Assembly (NCBI RefSeq): GCF_014202435.1
Contig: NZ_JACHGU010000007.1
Span: 1-64,000, forward strand
Reading direction: 5' to 3'
Source of the DNA: Pseudoxanthomonas broegbernensis
GTDB taxonomy: Bacteria; Pseudomonadota; Gammaproteobacteria; Xanthomonadales; Xanthomonadaceae
DNA: 64,000 nucleotides
Shown: positions 26,329 through 38,336 of the stretch, piece by piece
Position numbering within the stretch: position 1 is the first letter of the stretch
Layout: every line of letters begins with the position of its first letter
Translations under genes and position numbers: made by a program
The notes under the pieces: generated by a model
What the model was told of the DNA's origin: nothing
The model's database searches: none
Seen by the model: the letters and a program-made list of their open reading frames with translations, nothing else

Positions 26329-27461
26329 GCGCGGCGCGGCGCTGGCTGCTGGTGGGCGTGGCCGTGGCGGTGCTGGCCGGCGCGGTCGCGGCGATGGTCG
26401 CCGGGTTCGTGCGCACGCACGAGCGGATGGAGCGCGAAGTGCCGCTGCCGCCGCGCGGCGAGGCGGTGGGCAACCCGCTGTACGCATTGCGCCAGACCCT
26501 GCGCGCCGACGGCATCGATGCGCACTCGCGGCTGCGCCTGCAGCCGGAGACGTTCGCCGATGCGCCCGGCGATACCGTGCTGCTGCACGGCGACCCTTCG
26601 CTGCTGACGCCGGACCAGGTCGAGGCGCTGCTGGCCTGGGTGGCGCGCGGCGGGCACCTGCTGCTGCGCACCCCGCCGGCGCGGCTGGACGGGTCCGATG
26701 CGCCGCCGCCGATGCTGCGCCGCCTGGGCGTCGGGGGCAAGCTGCTGGGCAGCGGCTGCGAGCCGCTGCAGGTCCAGGGCCAGCCCAGCCACGTCGAATT
26801 CTGTCGCGGCCGCCGCTTCGAGCTGGCCGGGCACGCGGCCGCGCGCCTGCGCTGGGGCGACGGGAAGCGCGGCTACGCCTATGCGCGGCTGGTCCGCGGC
26901 CGCGGCACGGTGGACCTGCTGGCCGACTTCGATTTCCTCGACAACGAGTCGCTGGGCGAGGTGCCGCACCAGGCCCTGGCGCGCCAGGTGCTGGCCCCCA
27001 ACTACGGCCGCGGCCGCGTGCACCTGGTGCATGGCGGGCGGCCGGTGTCGTTCTGGCGCGACCTGGCCCGGCGGGCCTGGCCGGCCTGGGGGCCGCTGGC
27101 GCTGCTGCTGGCGGCCTGGCTGTGGCGCCGCGGCCAGCGCTTCGGCCCGTGGCTGCCCTCCCCGGCGCCCGGGCGCCGCTCGCTGCTGGAGCACGTGCGT
27201 GCCAGCGGCGAACTGCTGCATCGCTATGGCCAGGCGCCGCTGCTGCACGCGGCCGTGCGCGACGCGTTCCTGGCGCGCCTGCAGCGCCGCGCGCCCGCCG
27301 CCGCCGCGCTGGCCGGCGATGCCCGCGTGGCCGCCATCGCCACGCGCCTGCAACTGCCGCACATGACCGTGCGCGATGCGCTCGCCGCGCCCGAACCCCG
27401 CGACCGCCACGCCTTCTTCGCCCGCGTGCGCACCCTGATCCAGATGAGGAACCGGCTATGA
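26325..27461 (+). CDS. DUF4350-domain protein of MoxR operon
   Basis: A 378-residue protein with an N-terminal membrane anchor (WLLVGVAVAVLAGAVAAMVAG) and a GATase-like DUF4350 domain (~40-250: NPLYALRQTLRADGI, LLTPDQVEALLAWVARGGHL, DFDFLDNESLG), then a second membrane segment (AWGPLALLLAAWLWRRG) and a cytosolic tail. This is the standard DUF4350 layout beside MoxR ATPases. ATG 26325 overlaps the previous stop (ATGA); an in-frame ATG at 26310 is possible. Function unknown. Confidence 0.82.
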   Translation: MSAARRWLLVGVAVAVLAGAVAAMVAGFVRTHERMEREVPLPPRGEAVGNPLYALRQTLRADGIDAHSRLRLQPETFADAPGDTVLLHGDPSLLTPDQVEALLAWVARGGHLLLRTPPARLDGSDAPPPMLRRLGVGGKLLGSGCEPLQVQGQPSHVEFCRGRRFELAGHAAARLRWGDGKRGYAYARLVRGRGTVDLLADFDFLDNESLGEVPHQALARQVLAPNYGRGRVHLVHGGRPVSFWRDLARRAWPAWGPLALLLAAWLWRRGQRFGPWLPSPAPGRRSLLEHVRASGELLHRYGQAPLLHAAVRDAFLARLQRRAPAAAALAGDARVAAIATRLQLPHMTVRDALAAPEPRDRHAFFARVRTLIQMRNRL

Positions 27462-28447
27462 CCGATACCGCTGCCCCCCTGCCGCCGATCGCCGGCGACC
27501 GCCTGGCCGAACGCGCCGCCGCCGTCCGCAACGAAGTGGCCAAGGCGTTCATCGGCCAGGAGGAGGTGCTCGACCAGATCCTGATCGCCCTGCTGGCCGG
27601 CGGACACGTGCTGATCGAGGGCGTGCCCGGGCTGGGCAAGACCTTGCTGGTGCGGGCGCTGGGACAGGCGCTGGAACTGGAGTACGCGCGCGTCCAGTTC
27701 ACCCCGGACCTGATGCCCAGCGACATCAGCGGCCACGCCGTGTACGACCCGAAGACCGAGAGCTTCAAGATCCGCCGCGGCCCGGTGTTCACCCACCTGC
27801 TGCTGGCCGACGAGATCAACCGCGCCCCGGCCAAGACCCAGTCGGCGCTGCTGGAAGTGATGCAGGAGGGGCAGGTGACCATCGAGGGCCGGGCCTTTGT
27901 CCTGCCGCCGCCGTTCATGGCCCTGGCCACCCAGAACCCGGTCGAGCAGGAGGGCACCTACCCGCTGCCGGAAGCGCAACTGGACCGTTTCCTGCTGAAG
28001 GTGCTGATCGGCTACCCGAGGCCGGAGGACGAGGCGCGCATGGTCGCGCAGATCACCGGCGGCCGCGGCGGCGGCGATTTCGAACTGTCGCAGGTGCGGC
28101 GCGTGCTGGGCGCGCCCGAGCTGGCGGCGATGCAGCGCGGCGTGGCCCAGGTCGCGGTGGACCCGGCGGTGGTCGACTACGCGGTGCGCATCGCCACCGC
28201 GACCCGGCGCTGGCCGGGCATCGCCCTGGGGGCGGGGCCGCGCGGCAGCATCGCCCTGGTCCGCGCCGCGCGCGCGCAGGCGGTGCTGGGCGGGCGCGAC
28301 TTCGCCACCCCGGACGACGTGCGCACGGTCGCGTTGCCGGCATTGCGCCACCGCATCGCGCTGGCGCCGGAACTGCAGATCGACGGGCAGTCGCCGGACG
28401 ACGTGCTGCGCGCGCTGCTGGCCCGGGTGGAGGCGCCGCGGCAGTGA
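27458..28447 (+). CDS. MoxR-family AAA+ ATPase
   Basis: A 329-residue cytosolic ATPase. Walker A GVPGLGKT (~50-57), Walker B LLLADEINRAPAKTQSALL, sensor-1 ATQNPVEQEGTYPLPEAQ and sensor-2 region are all intact. MoxR proteins act as chaperones that load cofactors into, or remodel, VWA-domain partners. The partner here is most probably the adjacent DUF58 protein. ATGA overlap with the DUF4350 gene; 61 bp separate it from the DUF58 gene. Confidence 0.93.
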   Translation: MTDTAAPLPPIAGDRLAERAAAVRNEVAKAFIGQEEVLDQILIALLAGGHVLIEGVPGLGKTLLVRALGQALELEYARVQFTPDLMPSDISGHAVYDPKTESFKIRRGPVFTHLLLADEINRAPAKTQSALLEVMQEGQVTIEGRAFVLPPPFMALATQNPVEQEGTYPLPEAQLDRFLLKVLIGYPRPEDEARMVAQITGGRGGGDFELSQVRRVLGAPELAAMQRGVAQVAVDPAVVDYAVRIATATRRWPGIALGAGPRGSIALVRAARAQAVLGGRDFATPDDVRTVALPALRHRIALAPELQIDGQSPDDVLRALLARVEAPRQ

Positions 28448-28508
28448 GCGGATCGCGGGCGATGGCCGCTGCGCAAGGCAGGCCGCGGATGCCGACGGCG
28501 CACGCCGC

Positions 28509-29807
28509 ATGAGGCCCGCGCCGCCGCTGCTGGCGTTGCTGGGCCTGTGCGGCCTGGCCGGGCTGATGCCGGCGCTCGGCCTGGTGCCGGTGCCGGCGTG
28601 GTGGGCGCTGGTGGCGGCGATCGCGCTGCTGGCCGCCGTCGATGGCTTGCGCCTGGTGCGGTCGCCGACGCCGGCGGTGGTGCGCATGCTGCCCGACGCG
28701 CTGGCCGTGGGCGTGGCGCGCGAGGTCGAGATCGCATTGGAATCGCGCCGCCGCCTGCGCGTGGACGCGTTCGACCTGCACCCGCCCGACTGGCAGGCCG
28801 ACGGCCTGCCGCGCCGTCTGCGGCTTCCGGCGGCCAGCCTCACCCGGTTCCGCTACCGGCTGCTGCCCGCCGCGCGCGGCCGCTTCGTGTTCGAGGGCGC
28901 GCACCTGCGCCTGCATTCGCCATGGCGATTGTGGACCGGCCTGCGCACCGCCGGCACCGCGCAGGAAGTGCGCGTCTACCCGGACTTCGCGCCGCTGGCC
29001 AGGCTGGCGCTGTTCAGCGCCGAACAGGCCTCGCTGCTGGTCGGCGCGCACCTGCGCCGGCGCCGCGGCGAGGGCACCGACTTCCGGCAGATGCGCGAGT
29101 ACCGCGTCGGCGACAGCCTGCGCCAGGTGGACTGGAAGGCCACCGCCCGCGCGCGCAAGCTGATCTCGCGCGAGTACCAGGACGAGCGCAACCAGCAGTT
29201 GCTGCTGGTGGTGGACACCGGCCGGCGCATGCTCGCCAGCGAGGGCGGGCTGTCGCACTTCGACCATGCGCTCAATGCCGCGCTGGTGGTGGCCTGGCTG
29301 GCCCTGCGCCAGGGCGACGCGGTGGGCCTGATGGCCACCGGCGCAGACCCGCGCTGGGTGCGGCCGCGGCGCGGCCCGGCCGCACTGCAGGGCCTGCTGC
29401 GAGACAGCTACGACCTGCAGCCGCGGCCGGTGGCCACCGACTACCTGGCCATGGCCGAGGAACTGTCGCTGCGCCAGCGCCGCCGCGCGCTGGTGATGCT
29501 GGCCACCAACGTGCGCGACGAGGACGCCGACGATCTGCTGGCCGCCGTGCGCCTGCTCCAGCGCCGCCACCTGGTGTGCGTGGCCAGCCTGCGCGAGCGC
29601 GAACTCGACGAAGCGCTGGCGCGCGAGGTGGACGACCTGCCAGGCGCGATCGCCGCCGGGGCCACGGCGCGCTACCTGGCGCAGCGCGCGCAGGCGCACG
29701 ATGCGCTGCGCCGGCAGCGGGTGATGACCCTGGACGTGGCCGCCGCCGAGCTGCCGGCGGCCCTGGTCGAGCGCTACCTGGCGGTCAAGCGCGACGGGTT
29801 GCTGTGA
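28509..29807 (+). CDS. DUF58 (VWA-like) protein, MoxR partner
   Basis: A 432-residue protein with two N-terminal membrane segments and a large soluble part. The DUF58 signature is EGTDFRQMREYRVGDSLRQV followed by DWKATARARKLISREYQDE, leading into a von Willebrand-like domain with LLLVVDTGRRMLASEG, a MIDAS-like DTGRRM in place of the canonical DxSxS. It closes the RDD-SpoIIM-DUF4129-DUF4350-MoxR-DUF58 operon. Usually found with MoxR, implying assembly or quality control at the cell envelope. Confidence 0.9.
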   Translation: MRPAPPLLALLGLCGLAGLMPALGLVPVPAWWALVAAIALLAAVDGLRLVRSPTPAVVRMLPDALAVGVAREVEIALESRRRLRVDAFDLHPPDWQADGLPRRLRLPAASLTRFRYRLLPAARGRFVFEGAHLRLHSPWRLWTGLRTAGTAQEVRVYPDFAPLARLALFSAEQASLLVGAHLRRRRGEGTDFRQMREYRVGDSLRQVDWKATARARKLISREYQDERNQQLLLVVDTGRRMLASEGGLSHFDHALNAALVVAWLALRQGDAVGLMATGADPRWVRPRRGPAALQGLLRDSYDLQPRPVATDYLAMAEELSLRQRRRALVMLATNVRDEDADDLLAAVRLLQRRHLVCVASLRERELDEALAREVDDLPGAIAAGATARYLAQRAQAHDALRRQRVMTLDVAAAELPAALVERYLAVKRDGLL

Positions 29808-29906
29808 CCTTCGCCCCGCAGGAAGAGCGCACGCGTGACCTCCTTCACTGGCGCCCGCCCCGGTTCCGGCGAGGATAGGGCCATACGACCGGAAGGAGGT
29901 GGAAAC

Positions 29907-30146
29907 ATGAGCAGCGGACAGGGTTCGACCGGCAACGTCATCGCCGCCATCTGCAGCTTCTTCGTGCCCGGGCTGGGGCAACTGGTGCAGGGCCGGGTAC
30001 TGTCGGCCGTGTTCTGGTTCCTGGCCGCCTGCGCGGCCGGCGCGCTGACCTGGGTGCTGACGCTGTCGCTGTTTCCGTTCGGCTGGTTCGTGGTCAGCGT
30101 GCTGTCGTGCATCAGCGCGGCGGTCTATCGGCGCCCGGTGGGCTGA
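29907..30146 (+). CDS. Small two-segment membrane protein
   Basis: A 79-residue protein with two hydrophobic segments (VLSAVFWFLAACAAGALTWVL and FPFGWFVVSVLSCISAAVY) joined by a short loop; the motif FFVPGLGQLVQGR near residue 18 resembles the PGLGQ-x-YxG motif of TM2-like small membrane proteins. AAGGAGGT at 29893-29900 is an almost ideal ribosome-binding site 6 nt from the ATG, indicating strong translation. A hairpin follows between it and the convergent ThuA gene. Function unknown. Confidence 0.85.
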   Translation: MSSGQGSTGNVIAAICSFFVPGLGQLVQGRVLSAVFWFLAACAAGALTWVLTLSLFPFGWFVVSVLSCISAAVYRRPVG

Positions 30147-30161
30147 AGGGGCGGGCCCTGG

Positions 30162-30195
30162 CGGCCGGCATCGGGCATCTCCCCGATACCGGCCG
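30162..30195 (+). terminator. Probable terminator hairpin between convergent genes
   Basis: A 14-bp stem with one mismatch (30162-30175 with 30182-30195) and a 6-nt loop, followed on the plus strand by TTGCGTTC. The T run is poor, so it may be Rho-assisted; its position between two converging genes supports a termination role. Confidence 0.5.
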
Positions 30196-30201
30196 TTGCG
30201 T

Positions 30202-30993
30202 TCAATCGGCCGAGCGCGCGGGCGATGCCGGCTCGACCCCCTTGCCCGTCGCCGCCCACCAGAGGCCCCCGTACAGGTGCTCCAGGTACAGCGGGTCGTC
30301 GTACAGCGCCGGGGTATGCCCCAGCGCGGTGGCGAACACGCGGCCGCCGTCGTAGGCGTGGTACCAGGCCACCGGGTGCTCGGCGCCCATGCCGCGCGCG
30401 GTCTGGCCGGGCCAGATGCGGGTGGGGTCGTAGCTGCGCTCGTCCACGCTCAGCACGGTACGCAGGCCCTCGACCAGCGGCGCGTCGAACTCGTACCACT
30501 CGTCGGTCCAGACCCAGCGCGCGGGCAGGCCGAAGGTAGCGGGGAAGGCGGCGTCCACCACCCGCACGGTGGCGGTCTGCACCATCGGGTGGATGCGGAA
30601 GGCGCGGCCGACCAGCTTCTCGAACCAGGGCCAGTCGCCGGGCGGGCCGAAGATCATCGCCCGGTGCACGGCGACCACGCCGCCGCCGCCGCGCACGTAG
30701 GTTTCCAGGGCATCGCGTTGCTTGCCCTTGAGCGCGTCGCCGGGGGTGTTGAGCAGGACGATGGCCGCGTACGCCGACAGGTCCGCGTCGAACGGCGCGG
30801 TATTCCACGACCAGTCCAGGTCGAAGGCGTGCCGTTGCGCCATCCGCTCGAACTGCGGCTTGGCCACCACCGCGTAGTCGTGGTGGTAGCGGTTGGGGAT
30901 GGCGACCACCAGCACCTTGAACTGGCCCTGGGCGAAGGCGGGAACGGCCAGCGTGGCGGCCAGCAGCAGGCAGGCGAGCAGGAAGCGTTTCAT
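30202..30993 (-). CDS. Exported ThuA-like domain protein
   Basis: A 263-residue protein with a clear signal peptide (KRFLLACLLLAATLAVPAFA, cut near AFAQG). The mature part has the ThuA/GATase-like fold: FKVLVVAIPNRYHHDY, IVLLNTPGDALKGKQRDALE, YVRGGGGVVAVHRAM and PVAWYHAYDGGRVFATALGHT are the family's typical blocks. ThuA-like proteins are linked to sugar oxidation or binding, but substrates are mostly unknown. On the minus strand TAGCAT (31000-31005) ends 6 nt before the ATG, suggesting a leaderless transcript even though the product is secreted. Confidence 0.88.
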   Translation of the reverse strand: MKRFLLACLLLAATLAVPAFAQGQFKVLVVAIPNRYHHDYAVVAKPQFERMAQRHAFDLDWSWNTAPFDADLSAYAAIVLLNTPGDALKGKQRDALETYVRGGGGVVAVHRAMIFGPPGDWPWFEKLVGRAFRIHPMVQTATVRVVDAAFPATFGLPARWVWTDEWYEFDAPLVEGLRTVLSVDERSYDPTRIWPGQTARGMGAEHPVAWYHAYDGGRVFATALGHTPALYDDPLYLEHLYGGLWWAATGKGVEPASPARSAD

Positions 30994-31042
30994 GCGGCCA
31001 TGCTAGCCCGTCGCGGCCGCTGGCTGCACCGCGGCGATGCGC

Positions 31043-31405
31043 TCACCCGCGCGGCGGCGCGCGCATCGCCCGGCTCGCGCCCAGCGCCAGCAGGAACAGG
31101 CCCACGGCACTGGCGATGGCCAGCAGCACGAAGCTGACCTGCATCGCGGACACCAGCATGCCGTGGTCACTGAAGGGCCGGCCTTCGTCCACGGCGCGGG
31201 CGAGCAGCCAGCCGTGGATGGAGGTTCCGACCAGGCGCAGCAGGGTGGCGCCCAGCAGCAGGCCGATGCCGGACAGCGCCAAGGTCTGGCCCGGCGCCGG
31301 ATGGGCGGTGCGCGGCCACAGCAGCGCCAGGCCGGCGGCGCAGGCCAGCAGCCAGGGAGACTGGTGGACGATGAGGCTCAACAGGTGCGGCAGTGCGTCT
31401 TCCAT
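31043..31405 (-). CDS. Hypothetical four-segment membrane protein
   Basis: A 120-residue hydrophobic protein with segments around residues 5-25 (LLSLIVHQSPWLLACAAGLALLW), 40-60 (TLALSGIGLLLGATLLRLVG), and 85-110 (MLVSAMQVSFVLLAIASAVGLFLLALG). It begins 46 bp after the aroE stop on the same strand and may be co-transcribed. No family recognised. Confidence 0.65.
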   Translation of the reverse strand: MEDALPHLLSLIVHQSPWLLACAAGLALLWPRTAHPAPGQTLALSGIGLLLGATLLRLVGTSIHGWLLARAVDEGRPFSDHGMLVSAMQVSFVLLAIASAVGLFLLALGASRAMRAPPRG

Positions 31406-31451
31406 GAGGCAGGACCTCGTCGGGGCGCGGCGCCCGCGGCGCCGCAGGGGG

Positions 31452-32306
31452 TCACTCGGCGGTGACCAGGTTGTCGCCGCGCGCGCGCAGCGCCTCGTAC
31501 ACCGGGCCGGTGTCCGGACGCACGCCGTGCCACAGCTTGAAGCTCTCGGCGGCCTGCTCGACCAGCATGCCCAGGCCGTCGACCACGGTGCGGCAGCCGC
31601 CGGCCCGCGCCCAGGCCAGGAACGGGACCGCCACCTGGCCGTAGTTGACGTCCACCGCCAGGGTGCGGCTGTTGACCAGGGTGAAGGGCGCGCTGAAGCC
31701 GGCGCTGCCGTTGCGCCCGGCCGAGGTGGCGTTGACGATCAGCTCGAAGTCGCCCTGGTTGGACAGGTCGTTCCAGTAGCGCGAATGCGCGCGCTTGGGC
31801 TGGCCCAGCGCGTCGACCAGCGCATCGGCGCGCTCGGGCGTGCGGTTGACCACCACCAGCTCCAGGATGCCGGCGTCCAGCAGCGCCGGCGCCACCCCGC
31901 GCGCGGCCCCGCCGGCGCCCAGCAGCAGCGCGCGGCGGCCGCGCAGGTCCAGGCCGCGGCGGCCGGTGAGGTCGCGCACCAGGCCGGCGCCGTCGGTGTT
32001 GTCGCCGTGCCACTGGCCATCGTTGCGGACCAGGGTGTTGACCGCGCCGGCCAGGCGCGCGCGTTCGCTGACCTGCGTGCACAGGGCGAAGGCGGCCTCC
32101 TTCAGCGGCAGGGTGACGTTGCCGCCGCGCCCGCCGGCGGCGGCGAACGCCTCCAATATGGCCGCGAACCGTTCCGGCGGCGCGTCGATGGCGGCGTAGT
32201 CCAGGGCGATGCCGGTCTGCGCGGCGAAGGCGGCGTGGATGCGCGGGGAAAGCGAGTGGGAGATCGGATGGCCGAAGACGGCGTATCGGGAGGTGGGCGT
32301 TGGCAT
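31452..32306 (-). CDS. aroE: Shikimate dehydrogenase
   Basis: A 284-residue NADP-dependent enzyme reducing 3-dehydroshikimate to shikimate. [14 protein letters not shown] is the substrate-binding serine motif; NVTLPLKE holds the catalytic Lys; [13 protein letters not shown] holds the conserved Asn/Asp pair; [14 protein letters not shown] is the dinucleotide-binding loop and VVNRTPERA its basic NADP-selecting segment. Full length. The shikimate route feeds chorismate, which is also the substrate of XanB2 in the pigment cluster at 55-56 kb. Confidence 0.96.
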   Translation of the reverse strand: MPTPTSRYAVFGHPISHSLSPRIHAAFAAQTGIALDYAAIDAPPERFAAILEAFAAAGGRGGNVTLPLKEAAFALCTQVSERARLAGAVNTLVRNDGQWHGDNTDGAGLVRDLTGRRGLDLRGRRALLLGAGGAARGVAPALLDAGILELVVVNRTPERADALVDALGQPKRAHSRYWNDLSNQGDFELIVNATSAGRNGSAGFSAPFTLVNSRTLAVDVNYGQVAVPFLAWARAGGCRTVVDGLGMLVEQAAESFKLWHGVRPDTGPVYEALRARGDNLVTAE

Positions 32307-32409
32307 GCTTGCGATGGATCCCCAGGGGTCGGTTGAACCGGAGCGTGCACGGTGCGGCGCCTGTGCGCGGCGTTCGTCCGCAGTCTACTCCGCGCCCCGC
32401 ACTTGCGGC

Positions 32410-33522
<1,113 letters not shown>

Positions 33523-33574
33523 TCACCGGCCGCGGCCGATGATGGCGCCGTCGCCACCGTGCCCGGGGTCCGCC

Positions 33575-34033
33575 ATGCTTCGTCCCATTCTCGTACTTGC
33601 CGCCGTGCTGGCCCTGGCCGGTTGCGCCGGCATCTCCAAGGTCATGCTCGGCCCGGCCCGCGCGCCGGTGGACCCGTCGCAGGTGCAGGTCTACTCGGTG
33701 CCGCCGCCCGGGTCGCAGGACATCGCCCAACTGGAGGCCTCCAGCGCGGTCGGCTTCGGCACCCAGGGCCAGACCGACGCGGCGGTGGCGCGGCTCAAGC
33801 GCGAGGCCGCGGCGCTGGGCGCCAACGGCGTGGTGCTGATGGGCGTGGGCTCGTCCGGCTCGCCGGTGGGCATGTCGGTGGGCGCCGGAAGCTACGGCCG
33901 CCACAGCGCCGGCGGGCTCAGCGTGGGCATTCCCACGACGCAGAAGAAGGCGGCCGGGGTGGCCATCTGGGTGCCGCCGGGCGCGGTCGCGCCGCCGTTG
34001 CAGCCGGTGCCGTCACCGCAACCGCAGGACTAG
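33575..34033 (+). CDS. Exported lipoprotein, unknown function
   Basis: A 152-residue lipoprotein: the signal ILVLAAVLALAGC ends in a lipobox (LAGC, Cys17). The mature part has VDPSQVQVYSVPPPGSQDIAQLEASS and a helical block DAAVARLKREAAALGANGVVLMGVG, the layout of bacterial DUF4156/RcsF-like small lipoproteins, then a Gly/Ser-rich stretch and a Pro/Gln-rich tail. Convergent with the DPP IV gene. Anchored in the outer or inner membrane; role unknown. Confidence 0.8.
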   Translation: MLRPILVLAAVLALAGCAGISKVMLGPARAPVDPSQVQVYSVPPPGSQDIAQLEASSAVGFGTQGQTDAAVARLKREAAALGANGVVLMGVGSSGSPVGMSVGAGSYGRHSAGGLSVGIPTTQKKAAGVAIWVPPGAVAPPLQPVPSPQPQD

Positions 34034-34061
34034 CGCCGGGCCTCGCGGCCTTCGGGGACAC

Positions 34062-34087
34062 CCATCGCCTTCGCGCGGGGGCGATGG
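34062..34087. terminator. Hairpin between convergent lipoprotein and DPP IV genes
   Basis: An 8-bp perfect stem (34062-34069 with 34080-34087) with a 10-nt loop. There is no T run on either side, so an intrinsic terminator is uncertain; position between converging genes is the main support. Confidence 0.3.
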
Positions 34088-34138
34088 CGATGCGCCGAAG
34101 GGTCGAAAGGCGCAGGCGCCCGCCTTCGGACCGCCGCG

Positions 34139-36574
<2,436 letters not shown>

Positions 36575-36661
36575 CTAGGTGAGCAAGTACGTCGCAGTCG
36601 CGGTGGCCGGCCCCGGGCTTGCGTGCGCGTTGAGATCTCCCCCTGCGGCGAGTCTTCGCGA

Positions 36662-36711
36662 GAACCGTCCAAGCCGACGCCGCCTCGCGGCGCGGCTTGA
36701 CTCCACGGTTC
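36662..36711. repeat. Compound inverted repeat, strong hairpin
   Basis: Inside the 356-bp gap 36410-36765 lies a nested palindrome: outer 7-bp arms (36662-36668 with 36705-36711) and an inner 12-bp stem with one bulged A (36671-36683 with 36687-36698, 3-nt loop). No T run follows on either strand. It may be a Rho-assisted terminator for the glutathione transferase gene, an RNA element or a mobile palindrome. Nothing else is seen in the gap. Confidence 0.7.
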
Positions 36712-36765
36712 GCCTCGTGGCTTCGCAGGTGTTCTGCCAGAAGCGGCGTTATCCACGCCCGGTGC

Positions 36766-37449
36766 TCACCGCCCGAACAACTGCTTGCGCTGCTCCTCCG
36801 TGAGTGGCTTGCCCGCGTCCGGGTTCACCTGCTTGGCCAAGGCGTAGGCGCGCACGGTCGCCGGCCGTGCGGCGATGGCGGCATGCCAGCGGCGCACTTC
36901 CGGGTACGGCTCCAGGTCCAGCGGGGTGGGGTAGGGATTGATCCACGGGTAGGCGGCCATGTCGGCGATGGTGTAGTCGTCGCCGGCGATGAAGGCGCGG
37001 CCGGCCAGGCGCCGGTCCAGCACGCCCAGCAGGCGCTGCACCTCGCGGGTGTAGCGGTCGACGGCGTAGTCGATCCTCTCCGGGGCGTAGGTGGTGAAGT
37101 GGCCGTACTGGCCGGTCATCGGGCCCAGGCCGGCCATCTGCCACATCAGCCATTGGTCGACCTCCACTTTCTGGCGCACGTCGGCGCCGAAGAAGCGGCC
37201 GGTCTTGTCGGCCAGGTACAGCAGGATCGCGCCGGATTCGAACACGCTCAGCGGGGCGCCGCCATCGGCCGGGGCGCGGTCGACGATCGCCGGCATCTTG
37301 TTGTTGGGCGAGAACGCCAGGAAGTCCGCCTGGAACTGGTCGCCCTTGCCGATGTCCACCGGCTTGAGGGTGTAGGGCAGGCCGGCTTCTTCGAGGAACA
37401 GGGTGATCTTGTGGCCGTTGGGGGTGGGCCAGTAGTACAGGTCGATCAT
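36766..37449 (-). CDS. yfcG: YfcG-like glutathione transferase / disulfide-bond oxidoreductase
   Basis: A 227-residue cytosolic GST. The thioredoxin-like domain begins MIDLYYWPTPNGHKITLFLE, where TPNG is the Nu-class glutathione-activating Thr/Asn motif seen in E. coli YfcG and YghU; SPNNKMPAIVD and FESGAILLYLADKTG complete the G-site. The helical domain carries WQMAGLGPMTGQYGHF and IADMAAYPWINP. YfcG uses GSH or GSSG to reduce organic disulfides and peroxides. AGGAG lies 8 nt before the ATG and a TAAACT -10-like box further up. Confidence 0.93.
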   Translation of the reverse strand: MIDLYYWPTPNGHKITLFLEEAGLPYTLKPVDIGKGDQFQADFLAFSPNNKMPAIVDRAPADGGAPLSVFESGAILLYLADKTGRFFGADVRQKVEVDQWLMWQMAGLGPMTGQYGHFTTYAPERIDYAVDRYTREVQRLLGVLDRRLAGRAFIAGDDYTIADMAAYPWINPYPTPLDLEPYPEVRRWHAAIAARPATVRAYALAKQVNPDAGKPLTEEQRKQLFGR

Positions 37450-37555
37450 GGGGGCGGCTCCTGCGTCGGGGGAACGGCCAGTTTAGAGCGGCCGCGCTTG
37501 GCAGCCGCGGCGCCGGTCGTTAACCTGCGCCGTCTTTTTCGCAACGCAGCGTCCC

Positions 37556-38194
37556 ATGTCTCAGCCCTCCGTCCCGACCTCTGTCGCCGGCACCCACCGC
37601 CTGAGCCCGCTGTCCACCCTGATCTTTGCCTCGCGCTGGCTGCAGTTGCCGCTGTACCTGGGGCTGATCGTGGCCCAGTGCGTGTACGTGTTTCTGTTCG
37701 GCAAGGAGCTGTGGCACCTGATCCACGACGCGCCGGCGATGGGCGAGCAGCAGATCATGCTGCTCGTGCTGGGGCTGATCGACGTGGTGATGATCTCCAA
37801 CCTGCTGGTGATGGTGATCGTCGGCGGCTACGAGACCTTCGTCTCGCGCCTGCGCCTGGAGGGGCACCCGGACCAGCCGGAATGGCTGAGCCACGTCAAC
37901 GCCTCGGTGCTGAAGGTGAAGTTGGCGATGGCCATCATCGGCATCTCCTCGATCCACCTGCTCAAGACCTTCATCGCCGCCGGCACGCTCAACGGCCTGC
38001 CGTTCTGCCCGCCGGAACTGGTGGCCACCGCCGCCTCCAACGTGGGCGCGGCGCGCTGCACCGCGCTGACCACCGACGGCGTGCTGTGGCAGACGGTGAT
38101 CCACATCGTGTTCATCCTCTCGGCGCTGGGCATCGCCTGGACCGACAAGCTGATGACCCACACCAGCGCCAAGCGCGAGCAGGCCGTGCACTGA
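37556..38194 (+). CDS. UPF0114 (YqhA) family membrane protein
   Basis: A 212-residue protein with four membrane segments. The family core is present: [47 protein letters not shown] and [23 protein letters not shown]0114/TIGR00645 members are inner-membrane proteins whose function is not established. This copy has an extra Cys-containing loop ([22 protein letters not shown]) between segments 3 and 4. Divergent from the GST gene across a 106-bp gap. Confidence 0.9.
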   Translation: MSQPSVPTSVAGTHRLSPLSTLIFASRWLQLPLYLGLIVAQCVYVFLFGKELWHLIHDAPAMGEQQIMLLVLGLIDVVMISNLLVMVIVGGYETFVSRLRLEGHPDQPEWLSHVNASVLKVKLAMAIIGISSIHLLKTFIAAGTLNGLPFCPPELVATAASNVGAARCTALTTDGVLWQTVIHIVFILSALGIAWTDKLMTHTSAKREQAVH

Positions 38195-38336
38195 GCCATC
38201 GCTTCGCAGGGGCGCCCTTGGGCGCGCGAGGCCCTTCCCTGGGCGCCTGGGCATCGCGCCCAATAGTGCTCCTGCGCGACAGGCGGCCGCGGTTTTTTTG
38301 CGGGGACCGCGGCGCACCGCCGGTAGAATGGTGCGC

